From CBDIDH01 sp965277595 (GTDB taxonomy: Bacteria > Planctomycetota > Planctomycetia > Isosphaerales > Isosphaeraceae), in contig CBDIDH010000001.1 of NCBI GenBank assembly GCA_965277595.1, positions 2,502,363 to 2,566,362 on the forward strand: 64,000 nucleotides of DNA. The letters run 5' to 3'. The position numbers and the translations under genes were made by a program. The notes beneath the pieces are model-generated. The model was not told the DNA's origin. It worked only from the letters and a program-made list of their open reading frames with translations, and made no database searches. Below, one piece after another: positions 50,604 to 58,546 of this stretch (position 1 is its first letter; every line of letters begins with the position of its first letter).

Positions 50604-50649
50604 GACCCCGCCCCTCCCGCCGCAAGGCGACGAGGGGCGGGGTCGTTTT
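50604..50649. terminator. Strong hairpin terminator
   Basis: Perfect 13-bp stem GACCCCGCCCCTC / GAGGGGCGGGGTC (50604-50616 and 50632-50644) followed by GTTTT on the plus strand. It ends the tRNA-Met transcript and also lies at the 3' end of the convergent gene at 50663. A smaller CCCCGCTTGCAGGGG hairpin precedes it. Confidence 0.8.
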
Positions 50650-50662
50650 CGGTATCAGCGCA

Positions 50663-51811
50663 TCACGGCTTCTCCAGATAATCCGCCCTTGCCGCAGCGG
50701 TGATCGCCTGCTCTGTCCCTGGAAAATCCTTGACGACGTGCCGATAGACGCCGATCGCCGCGTTCAGCTTTCGCGACTTTTCCAGAGCCTTGGCCTGGCC
50801 CATCAGTTTCTCGGCGGCGAGACTGAATCGGGGCTTGGACGAAACCGGCGGGCGGCTCGTCTTGGGAACTGCAACGGCTCGTGGTCGCGTTTTGGGAGGG
50901 ATGCGTCCCGTGATCTGAATCAGCGCGGACTCATCATCAAAGTCGCGCTGGCTCTGCTCGTCCTTGCGTGCCTGAATCCGCTCCTTGATCTCGATCTCTT
51001 CCTGGATCGACCGAACGGGTTGTCTGGGCCTTGGTCCAGGGTCGGGCGCGGCCACTCGATCGTTTTGCGCGATCCGCGACTTTTCCTGATCGATCCGCTG
51101 AAGCATGACGAAGCGAACCGCGCGAAAGGCATTCACGGTCGGACTACTGCCGTCCTCGGGGTTGATCCCCGCGACCGCGCACATTGCGCGAAAGTTGGCG
51201 GTAAAGGCGTCGATGGATAGCGGCTCGGCGTCGCTCTCGCAGGCGCGCACCAGTTTCTTGATCGTTTCGATTTCCTCCGCCTTCTCCTTCGCGACCGCGG
51301 CCGAGAACGCTCTCTCGTCGTTTTCTTGCTTGAAGAGCCAAGCCGGAGTATCGCGACCCGCCCGTCGATCGTCGTCGACATGCCGCGAAAAGGCGGTGCT
51401 CCCCGGATGCGCGAGGAACTCCGAATAGAGTTTCACCGCCTCGTCAAAACGCCCTCGATGCTTCGCGCGCTCCGCCTGGTTGAAGATGAGCACGGCGGCC
51501 CGATTCTCCGCGAGGGCCCTGGTATAGGACTTATCTAACGCGGCCTTTTCCGGCGAATGGGATTGTCGCCACGCGATTCCAAACCAGATCCCAGCGCCAA
51601 CCGCGCTGGCCGTTAACACGGCCCCGAAGGCGATCCCGGTCTTCTTTCCAAGGCTTAATCCAGGTTTATCAGACAACATGGGCACAAAGACATTCTCGCC
51701 CGGAACGTCCACGGGTTTATCGCACGCGGGACATCGCGCTCTCTTGCGGGCAAAGGTGTCCTTGACACTGAACTTTTGACCGCAAGGACATTCGATGGTA
51801 ATCGGCATCAT
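50663..51811 (-). CDS. Zinc-ribbon/membrane protein of planctomycete type
   Basis: 382 aa; ATG 51811 or the next codon. N-terminal zinc ribbon IECPCGQKFSVKDTFARKRA followed by CPACDKPVDVPG, a transmembrane segment around residues 55-80 (GIAFGAVLTASAVGAGIWFG), then a long helical region with TPR-like RGRFDEAVKLYSEFLAHPG and a C-terminal helical repeat. This zinc-ribbon plus TM plus helical plan is very common in Planctomycetota chromosomes, so the gene looks host-derived and carried as cargo. Confidence 0.65.
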   Translation of the reverse strand: MMPITIECPCGQKFSVKDTFARKRARCPACDKPVDVPGENVFVPMLSDKPGLSLGKKTGIAFGAVLTASAVGAGIWFGIAWRQSHSPEKAALDKSYTRALAENRAAVLIFNQAERAKHRGRFDEAVKLYSEFLAHPGSTAFSRHVDDDRRAGRDTPAWLFKQENDERAFSAAVAKEKAEEIETIKKLVRACESDAEPLSIDAFTANFRAMCAVAGINPEDGSSPTVNAFRAVRFVMLQRIDQEKSRIAQNDRVAAPDPGPRPRQPVRSIQEEIEIKERIQARKDEQSQRDFDDESALIQITGRIPPKTRPRAVAVPKTSRPPVSSKPRFSLAAEKLMGQAKALEKSRKLNAAIGVYRHVVKDFPGTEQAITAAARADYLEKP

Positions 51812-51919
51812 CTACCCACTTGACTGCGTTTTTGTCCACCATTAGGGTGTGCATCGCCACGTGTTTGCACGTCGACTCTTCCCCCTGTGACGGAACATCA
51901 CTTGAGGAGGCATCCCCCT

Positions 51920-52153
51920 ATGCCAAACCGCCAGCGCCGCAGTCTGCTCTTTCCCATTGCGCCCTCGGAAGTCGTCGGAGTCATCACCGAAGGAGACAGC
52001 AGCACGGCGGTCATCGTGAGCGCGAAGCGGCTTGCAATGATGGATACGCGATCGGGACGCCTGGTCACGCTCGACCTTTCTTCGGCGTTCGCGGCGCTGA
52101 GGTGCCCTTCAGTCCCACCTTCCTGTTTACGACTTCGCGTTCGGCGGGTGTGA
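51920..52153 (+). CDS. Possible small phage protein
   Basis: 77 aa from ATG 51920 with GAGGAGG about ten nt upstream. Beta-rich core (FPIAPSEVVGVITEGDSSTA, VIVSAKRLAMMDTRSGRLV). The last third overlaps the convergent gene at 52065-52529, so the true end or even the gene could be questioned. Confidence 0.45.
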   Translation: MPNRQRRSLLFPIAPSEVVGVITEGDSSTAVIVSAKRLAMMDTRSGRLVTLDLSSAFAALRCPSVPPSCLRLRVRRV

Positions 52154-52529
52154 ACTGGGTAACCTGAGCGTCGGGAATCGGAAGGCTTTCTGATTGCTGA
52201 CGGGCCGCGAGCCTCTCGGCTTGCTGGCGGGCAACCGCCTCGTTGACCTCGCGGCCCATAGATTCCCTGTTGCGAGGAAGATCCGCTTCCGCCTCACGAA
52301 AGACTTCCTCGACCTTCGCCACATAAGGGGCGAGCTTTTCCGCGAGTTCTTCCGGGTCCATGTCCTTCATCAGCAGCCAGGAAGCATTCACGATCACTTC
52401 CTCGCTCAGCATGCGGCGCCGTCTTGCAAACACAGGCGCCTCGGTAATGTCGATGACGAGTCGCTTCAGGGTCGACCTGATGCGATCGGTCGTCCGTACA
52501 TATTTCTTCGGCAACTGGTCGGGCTTCAT
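52065..52529 (-). CDS. Small helical phage protein, possibly regulatory
   Basis: 154 aa from ATG 52529 (the frame is open to 52598). Basic N-terminus (KKYVRTTDRIRSTLKRLVID), helical middle (ELAEKLAPYVAKVEEVFRE), Gln/Arg-rich C-terminus. Divergent from the RHH and KilA-N genes, so it could be a repressor-type or immunity gene; no HTH is evident. Confidence 0.5.
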   Translation of the reverse strand: MKPDQLPKKYVRTTDRIRSTLKRLVIDITEAPVFARRRRMLSEEVIVNASWLLMKDMDPEELAEKLAPYVAKVEEVFREAEADLPRNRESMGREVNEAVARQQAERLAARQQSESLPIPDAQVTQFTPAEREVVNRKVGLKGTSAPRTPKKGRA

Positions 52530-52690
52530 GGCCCTGATAGTACCCAATGGACGCTCCGTAAGTCCAGGGATATTAGGACTTTGTGGACATTCCCACAAAC
52601 GATGTAAGGAATTGTTGCAATTTCCTGGCTGGGTGGTACGATACTCTTGCTAGATCGCTTGTGACTGTTTCATCAAAAGGAGTCCTCACG

Positions 52691-52903
52691 GTGGTCAAAA
52701 CGATGGAGAACAACGCGGTCCCGGCAGCGCGGATCAAGATGTATGCCCGCGTCAAACCGGAGACGCGAAAACGCTTCAGGGCCATCGCCATGCTGTCGGG
52801 CGAGACGATGGAACATCACCTTGAGCGGCTCATGGAAGAGCACGTCGCGCGGTATCTCGCCCAGGCCGGAGGCTTGGACGTCACCGCCGCGAAATCGCTC
52901 TGA
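52691..52903 (+). CDS. Ribbon-helix-helix-like regulator
   Basis: 70 aa from GTG 52691 (AAAGGAG eight nt upstream); ATG 52703 would be too far from it. PAARIKMYARVKPETRKRFR followed by AIAMLSGETMEHHLERL has the strand-helix-helix pattern of RHH/CopG repressors. Likely a DNA-binding dimer of the early control region. Confidence 0.55.
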   Translation: MVKTMENNAVPAARIKMYARVKPETRKRFRAIAMLSGETMEHHLERLMEEHVARYLAQAGGLDVTAAKSL

Positions 52904-52961
52904 CCAGCGGCGTCTTTCTCGAAACACATTCGTCATGGTTGACGTTTTTCCACGGAGGCCC

Positions 52962-53759
52962 ATGATGGCCGAGACACCCGAATCCCTCCCCGCCGTTGCG
53001 TTCCAGTACAACGGCACCGACGTGCTTTTCGACGCGAATCGTCTCGTCAGCCTGACGGACATGTGGAAGGCGGCGGGATCGCCCGTCAGCCAGAGCCCGA
53101 AGCATTGGAAGGAGTCCGCTCAAGGCAAGGGATTCATTGGGGGATTGGCCGCAAATCTAAACAGCGGAATTTCCGCTGTTTACAAGTCGACCCGCGGCAA
53201 GCACGGCGGAGGCACTTGGGCTCACTGGCAGATCGCCCTCGCCTACGCCAAGTACCTTTCGCACGGCTTCCACCGCTACGTCAACGAGGCGTTTCGCGAG
53301 TGGGCCGAAGAGAAGGCCGACCCGTTCCTGAAGGCCGACCGCGCCGCCGACGCGATGGTGAGTGTCGGCATGACTGAGGCTTGGGCCGCCCAGCGGCTCA
53401 AGAGCAAGGGCGTGCGGAATCTCTTCACGGGCACGCTGGCCGACCACAACTGCAAGGTCAAGGGTAGTGACAACCCGTTCGCCGAAGCGACGCGAACCGT
53501 CGCTCTGGTCGTGATCGGCAAGACGCCGCGCGAATTCAAGGCCGACAAAGGTCTGGCGAAGTCCGCGCCGACCCGGAGCCACTATACAGAGCAAGAGTTG
53601 ATTGAGACTCAATTCGTTGAAATCTCCGCAGTTGGTCTCATCAAGGAAGAAAGCGCCGACGGCAACGATGAGTGCCTCGAAAGGGTTCAACGCGCCGCGG
53701 CGGCTCTGAAGCTGGCGAAGGAAGCAATGAAGCCAAAACCCGGTAAAACCGGGTCTTGA
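52962..53759 (+). CDS. KilA-N domain DNA-binding protein
   Basis: 265 aa from ATG 52962 with CGGAGG upstream. The KilA-N core spans about residues 10-115: FDANRLVSLTDMWKAAG, SQSPKHWKESAQGKGFI, STRGKHGGGTWAHWQIALAY and AKYLSHGFHRYVNEAFREW. The C-terminal part is helical and includes KSKGVRNLFTGTLADHN. Phage KilA-N proteins are typically regulators or antirepressors. Lies at the head of the rightward early operon. Confidence 0.85.
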   Translation: MMAETPESLPAVAFQYNGTDVLFDANRLVSLTDMWKAAGSPVSQSPKHWKESAQGKGFIGGLAANLNSGISAVYKSTRGKHGGGTWAHWQIALAYAKYLSHGFHRYVNEAFREWAEEKADPFLKADRAADAMVSVGMTEAWAAQRLKSKGVRNLFTGTLADHNCKVKGSDNPFAEATRTVALVVIGKTPREFKADKGLAKSAPTRSHYTEQELIETQFVEISAVGLIKEESADGNDECLERVQRAAAALKLAKEAMKPKPGKTGS

Positions 53760-53832
53760 TCTCACGTCCGCCGACATTACCGCGTCGCAATCCTCAAAAC
53801 CAGCATAATCCCAACCCAAACGGAGCATTCCC

Positions 53833-54228
53833 ATGATCCGACGGATCGGCTTGAGTCTGCCCCTGTTCCTTCTCTCTGGTTGCGCCATGGATGGCAGCCT
53901 CACGATCAACCGCGCGTGTCCCCCCGCCTGCCCGACCACGGTCAAGGTCTGTGACCAGGGGCGCGAGGCGATGCGTTATGTCCCGTTGCCCGCGACACAG
54001 GCGGCCCCGTTGACAACGACCATCGAGGGGGCCTGGCATGCCGCGCCCGCGCCTCCACCGCCCGAGGTGATCGAGTCGACCCCCGAGGCATCACCCCCCG
54101 CGCCCGATCCGACACCGACCGAAAATCTTGCTCCCGTCGAGGCCCTGCCGCCGGCGGCCGGGCAAACACCCATGGGGAGCGAGGCGCCGCGGCGCTGGTT
54201 GCCGGTGAGAAAGCTGAGGTCGTCATGA
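53833..54228 (+). CDS. Small lipoprotein
   Basis: 131 aa from ATG 53833. Signal peptide with lipobox LFLLSGC, so membrane anchored after lipidation. Four more cysteines follow (CPPACPTTVKVC), then a Pro/Ala-rich tail. Coupled to the next gene by an ATGA overlap. A superinfection-exclusion or Rz1-like role is possible but not shown. Confidence 0.7.
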   Translation: MIRRIGLSLPLFLLSGCAMDGSLTINRACPPACPTTVKVCDQGREAMRYVPLPATQAAPLTTTIEGAWHAAPAPPPPEVIESTPEASPPAPDPTPTENLAPVEALPPAAGQTPMGSEAPRRWLPVRKLRSS

Positions 54229-54431
54229 CGGGCGGGCACCCCACCTACTGGCTCGCCGTGGTGATCGCGCTGATCTGCGTGGCGTTCACGCTCCGCGTGA
54301 CCTTTGTCGTCGCGGACCTGATCGCCGATGCCGTCGTGGACCTCGTCGGCCTGCACGACAAACACGAGTCCCGCCTTGAAGAGATCGAGCGGAGGCTCGG
54401 CATCGAGGTCAATCAGGACGAATTTGTCTGA
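54225..54431 (+). CDS. Small membrane protein with coiled-coil tail
   Basis: 68 aa. A transmembrane helix (YWLAVVIALICVAFTLRVTF) then KHESRLEEIERRLGIEV, a short coiled coil. Follows the lipoprotein; such a membrane-lipoprotein pair is reminiscent of spanins, though the gene order and sizes are not typical. Confidence 0.65.
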   Translation: MTGGHPTYWLAVVIALICVAFTLRVTFVVADLIADAVVDLVGLHDKHESRLEEIERRLGIEVNQDEFV

Positions 54432-54457
54432 GATCGATCGAACCAGGAGGCCGTCCC

Positions 54458-54655
54458 GTGTGTGGCTCGAACCATGAACGCCGCGATGAATCGTCGATCT
54501 ATCGCCGTCCGTGTCGCGCCTGCGGCAAGCCGGTACTCGGTCGTGGCGGACGGATCGCCACGCGGGGCCTGATCTGCCGTCCCTGTGACCTGTTTCAGAA
54601 GCGAGAAGCGATTCTTTCCCTGAGCGAGCCTCTGGCTCGGAAAGCGAGTGCATAG
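54458..54655 (+). CDS. Small zinc-ribbon protein
   Basis: 65 aa from GTG 54458 with AGGAGG upstream. RPCRACGKPVLGRGGRIATR followed by ICRPCDLF gives two CxxC pairs of a zinc ribbon; otherwise basic. Possible transcription or nucleic-acid binding protein. Confidence 0.65.
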   Translation: MCGSNHERRDESSIYRRPCRACGKPVLGRGGRIATRGLICRPCDLFQKREAILSLSEPLARKASA

Positions 54656-54657
54656 CG

Positions 54658-55449
54658 ATGCAAGGCCGTGGCAAGCATTTCACGACTCTTTTGATGACCT
54701 GGGTTCTCCTGATGGTTGTTGTCATCGCCGTGGGCGTCTGCCGCGCCGACGAGCCGAACGACGCCGCTCCACCTCCCCCCGCTCCTCTGGCCTCGGGCGG
54801 ATTCGCGGGAGGTCCGACCGATCCGGCGATCACCGCGACCGTGACGCCTCCCGTGCCTCCGGTTCCCGCCACTCCCCCGGTTCCCGGCGAGGTTCGGGCT
54901 AATTGGCCGGGCGGGGTGGTGATCGCGCATAACAACGCGCCGACGTATTTTTACAGCACGCCCGCGCCCTCGGCGATGGCCGCGAATACTCCGATCCAGC
55001 AGCCAACGCAGGCCGCGCAGCTCTCATTAACACCGATGCCTCCGGTCTCGCTTGTCCAGGCCGCTCCGCTCTTGGTCGCTCAGCCTGCGGCGATGTCATT
55101 CCAGACGGCGGGATACGCATCACCCCTGATGACGACGGCGCGACCCCGGCCTTTTGCCTTCACGAGAAACGCCCTCGCTACGGCCTGCCAAAGGCTCAAG
55201 GCAGTGGTCGCGGCTCCGATCGCGACGACCGGGGGCTTCGCGGGTCCGGCGACGTCGGGCTCGATGCTCGTGCACACGGGGTCCGTGTCGACGACGACCG
55301 TGGCCCATAGCTACATGATGGTGCCAACGGCCGCGCCGACTGTCGCGGTCCAAATGGCTCCGCAAGCTCCACAGCAACAACCTCAACAGTCCGCACTGCC
55401 AACTCCACAGCAGGCACCGCGTAAGGGGTTGTTCGGGCTCGGGGGTTAG
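54658..55449 (+). CDS. Exported low-complexity protein
   Basis: 263 aa from ATG 54658. Signal peptide (TLLMTWVLLMVVVIAVGVC, cleavage near CRA), then Pro/Ala/Thr/Gln-rich sequence ending in a GLFGLGG C-terminus. No fold is recognisable. Probably exported; role unknown. Confidence 0.55.
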   Translation: MQGRGKHFTTLLMTWVLLMVVVIAVGVCRADEPNDAAPPPPAPLASGGFAGGPTDPAITATVTPPVPPVPATPPVPGEVRANWPGGVVIAHNNAPTYFYSTPAPSAMAANTPIQQPTQAAQLSLTPMPPVSLVQAAPLLVAQPAAMSFQTAGYASPLMTTARPRPFAFTRNALATACQRLKAVVAAPIATTGGFAGPATSGSMLVHTGSVSTTTVAHSYMMVPTAAPTVAVQMAPQAPQQQPQQSALPTPQQAPRKGLFGLGG

Positions 55450-55460
55450 ATCCAGGTAGG

Positions 55461-55616
55461 GGCGCGGTGCGGCTAGGCTGGGCTGGGCGCGGCACGGCTG
55501 GGTGTGGTCTGGCATGGGCTCCAATGGAGCGAACACGAATCAGCTTGGAGCGGCGGGGCTAGGCCTGGCAAGGCACGGCGAGGCGAGGCCCGGCATGGCA
55601 AGGGCTCCAATGGAGC
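55461..55616 (+). repeat. Two GGCNN pentamer arrays, each capped by the same 15-mer
   Basis: 55461-55515 holds 11 in-register pentamers (GG-C/T-NN: GGCGC, GGTGC, GGCTA, GGCTG twice, GGCGC, GGCAC, GGCTG, GGTGT, GGTCT, GGCAT). 55552-55601 holds ten more (GGCGG to GGCAA). Each ends in GGGCTCCAATGGAGC (55516-55530 and 55602-55616), which contains the palindrome GCTCCA/TGGAGC. A 21-nt spacer separates them. The array lies in the 5' leader of the gene at 55645 and is strongly strand-asymmetric (G on plus). Confidence 0.85.
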
Positions 55617-55644
55617 ATTTCCTTTCTCTCACGAGGGTTTCTCA

Positions 55645-56124
55645 ATGTTCACCGAAGCCAGCGAAGTTGTCAGTCAGGCTGTCGATGCCGTGTATGCACT
55701 CACGATGGACCTCGATCGCGGTCAGATGCTCACGCATGCCGCGATCCGCGAGGTGATCGGTTTGGAGCCGCATGTTGGGATGTGGGACCACGTCGTCAGG
55801 AAGGCGCTCAAGCGACTCCTGAAGGAGCGAGGCATCGCCTGCTGGCCGAACATCCGCGACGGCTATGAGCTTTGCACCGTTCAGAGACAGCTTGAGCTTC
55901 CCGTCGAATGGACCCGTCGCGGCCTGCGCCGGGTCAAGGCGGGGCGGGTCGCGACCGAGCAACTTCCCGACGCGGCCTTGACCCTCCATCAGCGACGGCT
56001 CAAGGCGTTCCGCGCCGATCAGTCGCGGGCCTCCGAACGCGAGTTGCGCCGCAAGCTGGCGTCAATGCGTCGACATGCTCAACCCCTGCATCCTCGGCCA
56101 AATCTCGCGGCCGTCGGAACGTAA
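55645..56124 (+). CDS. Basic helical protein downstream of the GGCNN array
   Basis: 159 aa from ATG 55645 (ACGAGGG upstream). An N-terminal winged-helix-like region (GQMLTHAAIREVIGLEPHVG, VVRKALKRLLKERGIACWPN) then a basic arginine-rich tail (RRLKAFRADQSRASERELRR). Probably a DNA-binding protein. Its leader contains the pentamer arrays, so it could be regulated by, or act on, them. Confidence 0.6.
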   Translation: MFTEASEVVSQAVDAVYALTMDLDRGQMLTHAAIREVIGLEPHVGMWDHVVRKALKRLLKERGIACWPNIRDGYELCTVQRQLELPVEWTRRGLRRVKAGRVATEQLPDAALTLHQRRLKAFRADQSRASERELRRKLASMRRHAQPLHPRPNLAAVGT

Positions 56125-56240
56125 CGCGCCCGGGATCGCGTAGCCCCACCCCGGAGCATGGCCGGGGCGGTCCCCTTGGACATTTCACGACTGCGGGAAT
56201 CTCAAGGCCGCCCAACACAGTTCATAAGGAGTGGGTCTCA

Positions 56241-56621
56241 ATGCTGGATGAAGCGAAGCATACGCCGGGTCCGTGGTCATTCGATTCAGGTGACCCCGGC
56301 GATGACTCGGTTGGACTTGGCCCGACCGACCCATCGATCTTCTACGAAACATTTGACGGGGATGTTGTCCAAATTTGCTCTCTGCTTCAACCGGCTATCC
56401 GCGTTGATACAGATCCCACGGACATCTTCGACGAGGGTATTCGATTCGTCGGTGATCCGATCGCCAACGCCCGCGTGATCATCGCCGCCCCGGACTATTA
56501 TGCAGCCGTGGAGCAGATGCTCGCCAATGAGAATTGCGGAGGCGACGGCTGGCGGGAGGGGTTCGGACAACTCAAGGCCGCGCACGCCAAGGCGAAAGGA
56601 TCTGGTCCCAATGCGGGATGA
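56241..56621 (+). CDS. TPGPW-type phage protein
   Basis: 126 aa from ATG 56241 with AAGGAG upstream. HTPGPWSF at the N-terminus and the later NARVIIAAPDYYAAVEQML are family hallmarks; a second, divergent copy lies at 24588-24947. The family is widespread in phage genomes without known function. Confidence 0.7.
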   Translation: MLDEAKHTPGPWSFDSGDPGDDSVGLGPTDPSIFYETFDGDVVQICSLLQPAIRVDTDPTDIFDEGIRFVGDPIANARVIIAAPDYYAAVEQMLANENCGGDGWREGFGQLKAAHAKAKGSGPNAG

Positions 56622-56850
56622 AGCGGCTCCCAGGCACACCGACACCGAAAGGATGGCCTGGCTGGAGGAAAACCCGGTGCAGTCCAGCTGGTATCTCTTC
56701 CTGGAGAAAAAACGCTGGACCGTTTACTGGTTCGGGGGCATGGCCCACGGCGGCTCCTTCGCCGAGGCCGTTGATAAGGCGATGAATATCGAGGCCGGGC
56801 GCATGCAGTCCTCGATTGGACCAAGGAGTTATCGTGTCCCAGCGCATTGA
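56611..56850 (+). CDS. Small phage protein, unknown
   Basis: 79 aa from ATG 56611, overlapping the upstream stop. Contains DTERMAWLEENPVQSSW and a central WTVYWFGGMAHGGSF. No family recognised. Part of a tightly overlapped gene run. Confidence 0.55.
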   Translation: MRDEAAPRHTDTERMAWLEENPVQSSWYLFLEKKRWTVYWFGGMAHGGSFAEAVDKAMNIEAGRMQSSIGPRSYRVPAH

Positions 56851-57067
56851 GGAGAACAGCTACGGCGACCTCTGCGTCGTGACCTACAGCGACGCGAACG
56901 AGTACCTCTCCAGCCGCGAGATCCGCGACGCGGCGGACGTGCCGGTGGAACTGCTCGACGAGTACGAGGACATGCTCAGGGATCAGGAGGAGTGCATGGA
57001 GTACGCGAGAGAGTGCCGCGCGACGTCGCGGGATGCCTACAACAATTCGACGGGGAGGCTGTGGTGA
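56834..57067 (+). CDS. Small acidic phage protein
   Basis: 77 aa from GTG 56834 with AAGGAG upstream. Acidic helical sequence (VELLDEYEDMLRDQEECME). Overlaps both neighbours. Function unknown. Confidence 0.55.
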   Translation: MSQRIEENSYGDLCVVTYSDANEYLSSREIRDAADVPVELLDEYEDMLRDQEECMEYARECRATSRDAYNNSTGRLW

Positions 57068-57204
57068 GCAACTACTATCAGCCTCGTCTTCCCTGGGCGA
57101 TCGTCTCGGGCGAAGAGATCGACCTGCCATTTCTGGCGACGAGCGGGCCGGGAGAGAGCGTGGAGATCAGTACGGGGATCGAGATCAAGGGAGGCGAACG
57201 ATGA
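57064..57204 (+). CDS. 46-aa phage peptide
   Basis: GTG 57064 overlaps the previous stop (GTGA) and its own stop overlaps the next ATG (ATGA), so it is translationally coupled on both sides. Beta-rich (LPWAIVSGEEIDLPFLATSG). Function unknown. Confidence 0.5.
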   Translation: MSNYYQPRLPWAIVSGEEIDLPFLATSGPGESVEISTGIEIKGGER

Positions 57205-58256
57205 GTCTGGCTCTTCAGAACCGTGGCAACGGATCGCTGGCGGCGCATCACGGCGGAGGCGAAGCGATCGCGCAGACCACGATGAGTTTCGATCAAATTT
57301 GGGAGATGGCCGGGTATGCCGCGAAATCCCGGATGTTCGGAGTCGAGACACCAGAGCAGGCGTTTTGCTTGATGATGATCTGTCAAGCCAAGGGCTTGCA
57401 TCCGATTGACGCGGTCCTGCGATACCATATCGTGAAAGGCCGCCCCACGATGCGAGCCGACGCGATGCAGGCCGAATTCCAGGCCCGGGGCGGCGTCATC
57501 AAGATCCTCGAACGCAACGCGCAGAAAGTGCGGGCGGCGTTCTCCCACCCGGTCCTTCAGCCCGAGCCGGTCGAATTCTCGTTCAGCTTCGAGGACGCGA
57601 AGCGGGCCGGACTGGCTCCCGGCGGGATGTACGACAAATATCCCGACGTGATGCTCTGGGCTCGCCTCGTCACGAAAGCGATCCGCGCGATTCACCCCGG
57701 AATCGTCGCGGGCATTTACTCGCCCGAGGAAGCCGAAGAAATCGCCATGAGGGAGAGTCCGACCGGCCAGATCGCCACGGCTAGAGCCGAGGCCACTCGC
57801 GCCATCGCCGAGGCCGACACCCCTCTCCCAGGCCACGATCCACGCCAGGCGGACACTCGGCCCTACTCATTGGTCGCCACGGAGGCCGTGGACTCCGTCA
57901 ACCGCCTGGTCGCCGAGAACTGGGGCAGCTTGCCCGACGCACCGGCTCCGCTTGATTCCAAACGAATGCACGGCCTGATTGCGCTCAAGGCGTTCAATCT
58001 CGGCTATGCCGACGGGCAAGTCCCCACGAAGGTCCAGGCCGCCGTGGCGGTCCTTTCCAAGGTCTACGCCAGCCATCGGCAGTGGGTGCGTCAAGAGATC
58101 GCTAGAGCCTGCGCCGATCACGAGACGGCCGTGGCGGAAACGCTCAAGGCTCGCCGTGACGCAGACGCCGTGACGCCGGAAGAGGAAAGCCAGGACGCCA
58201 ACGACGCCGATCCCGACGACGTCACTTATCCCGACGAGCCCGGCTCGCGAGGCTGA
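57201..58256 (+). CDS. recT: RecT-family single-strand annealing protein
   Basis: 351 aa from ATG 57201. QAFCLMMICQAKGLHPIDAV, LRYHIVKGRPTMRADAMQ and the C-part KYPDVMLWARLVTKAIRAIH are RecT/Bet-type blocks. The C-terminal 90 residues are basic/acidic and may bind a partner such as SSB. It anneals complementary single strands during phage recombination or replication; no RecE-like exonuclease was found in the window (the VRR-NUC-like nuclease at 63303 is a candidate partner). Confidence 0.8.
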   Translation: MSLALQNRGNGSLAAHHGGGEAIAQTTMSFDQIWEMAGYAAKSRMFGVETPEQAFCLMMICQAKGLHPIDAVLRYHIVKGRPTMRADAMQAEFQARGGVIKILERNAQKVRAAFSHPVLQPEPVEFSFSFEDAKRAGLAPGGMYDKYPDVMLWARLVTKAIRAIHPGIVAGIYSPEEAEEIAMRESPTGQIATARAEATRAIAEADTPLPGHDPRQADTRPYSLVATEAVDSVNRLVAENWGSLPDAPAPLDSKRMHGLIALKAFNLGYADGQVPTKVQAAVAVLSKVYASHRQWVRQEIARACADHETAVAETLKARRDADAVTPEEESQDANDADPDDVTYPDEPGSRG

Positions 58257-58367
58257 GCGGTTAACCCCGTAAAAAGGAACAGGAAAAGCCCCCACGCGGC
58301 TGGAACCCGCGCGAGGGCCGGAAGAGGCCAAGGGAAAGGATTCCCTCGATGTTGATGATTCCGCGAA

Positions 58368-58398
58368 GCCCCGGAGCCGTTCGCAGCGGCTCCGGGGC
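58368..58398. terminator. Hairpin after the recT operon
   Basis: GCCCCGGAGCCG (58368-58379) and CGGCTCCGGGGC (58387-58398) form a perfect 12-bp stem with a 7-nt loop. No T run. It separates recT from the replication gene; the about 290-nt gap from 58257 to 58546 holds no other feature I can support. Confidence 0.5.
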
Positions 58399-58546
58399 GG
58401 GCCAAGCCTGCTCAAGATCCTACTCCCGAGATGACCCGGCCCGCAAGTGTACCACGCGGTTTTTCCAGTGGGCCGGGGGTCTGAATGTGCCGTTCGCGAT
58501 CGGTTTTTCGTGGCTCCCTCCGCGCTCCGTTCTGGGCGGCCTCCTG

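Noticed and set aside
55502..55756. ORFs running through the GGCNN array
   Set aside because: The peptide is an artefact of the pentamer repeat; the real gene starts at 55645 with its own ribosome site in another context.
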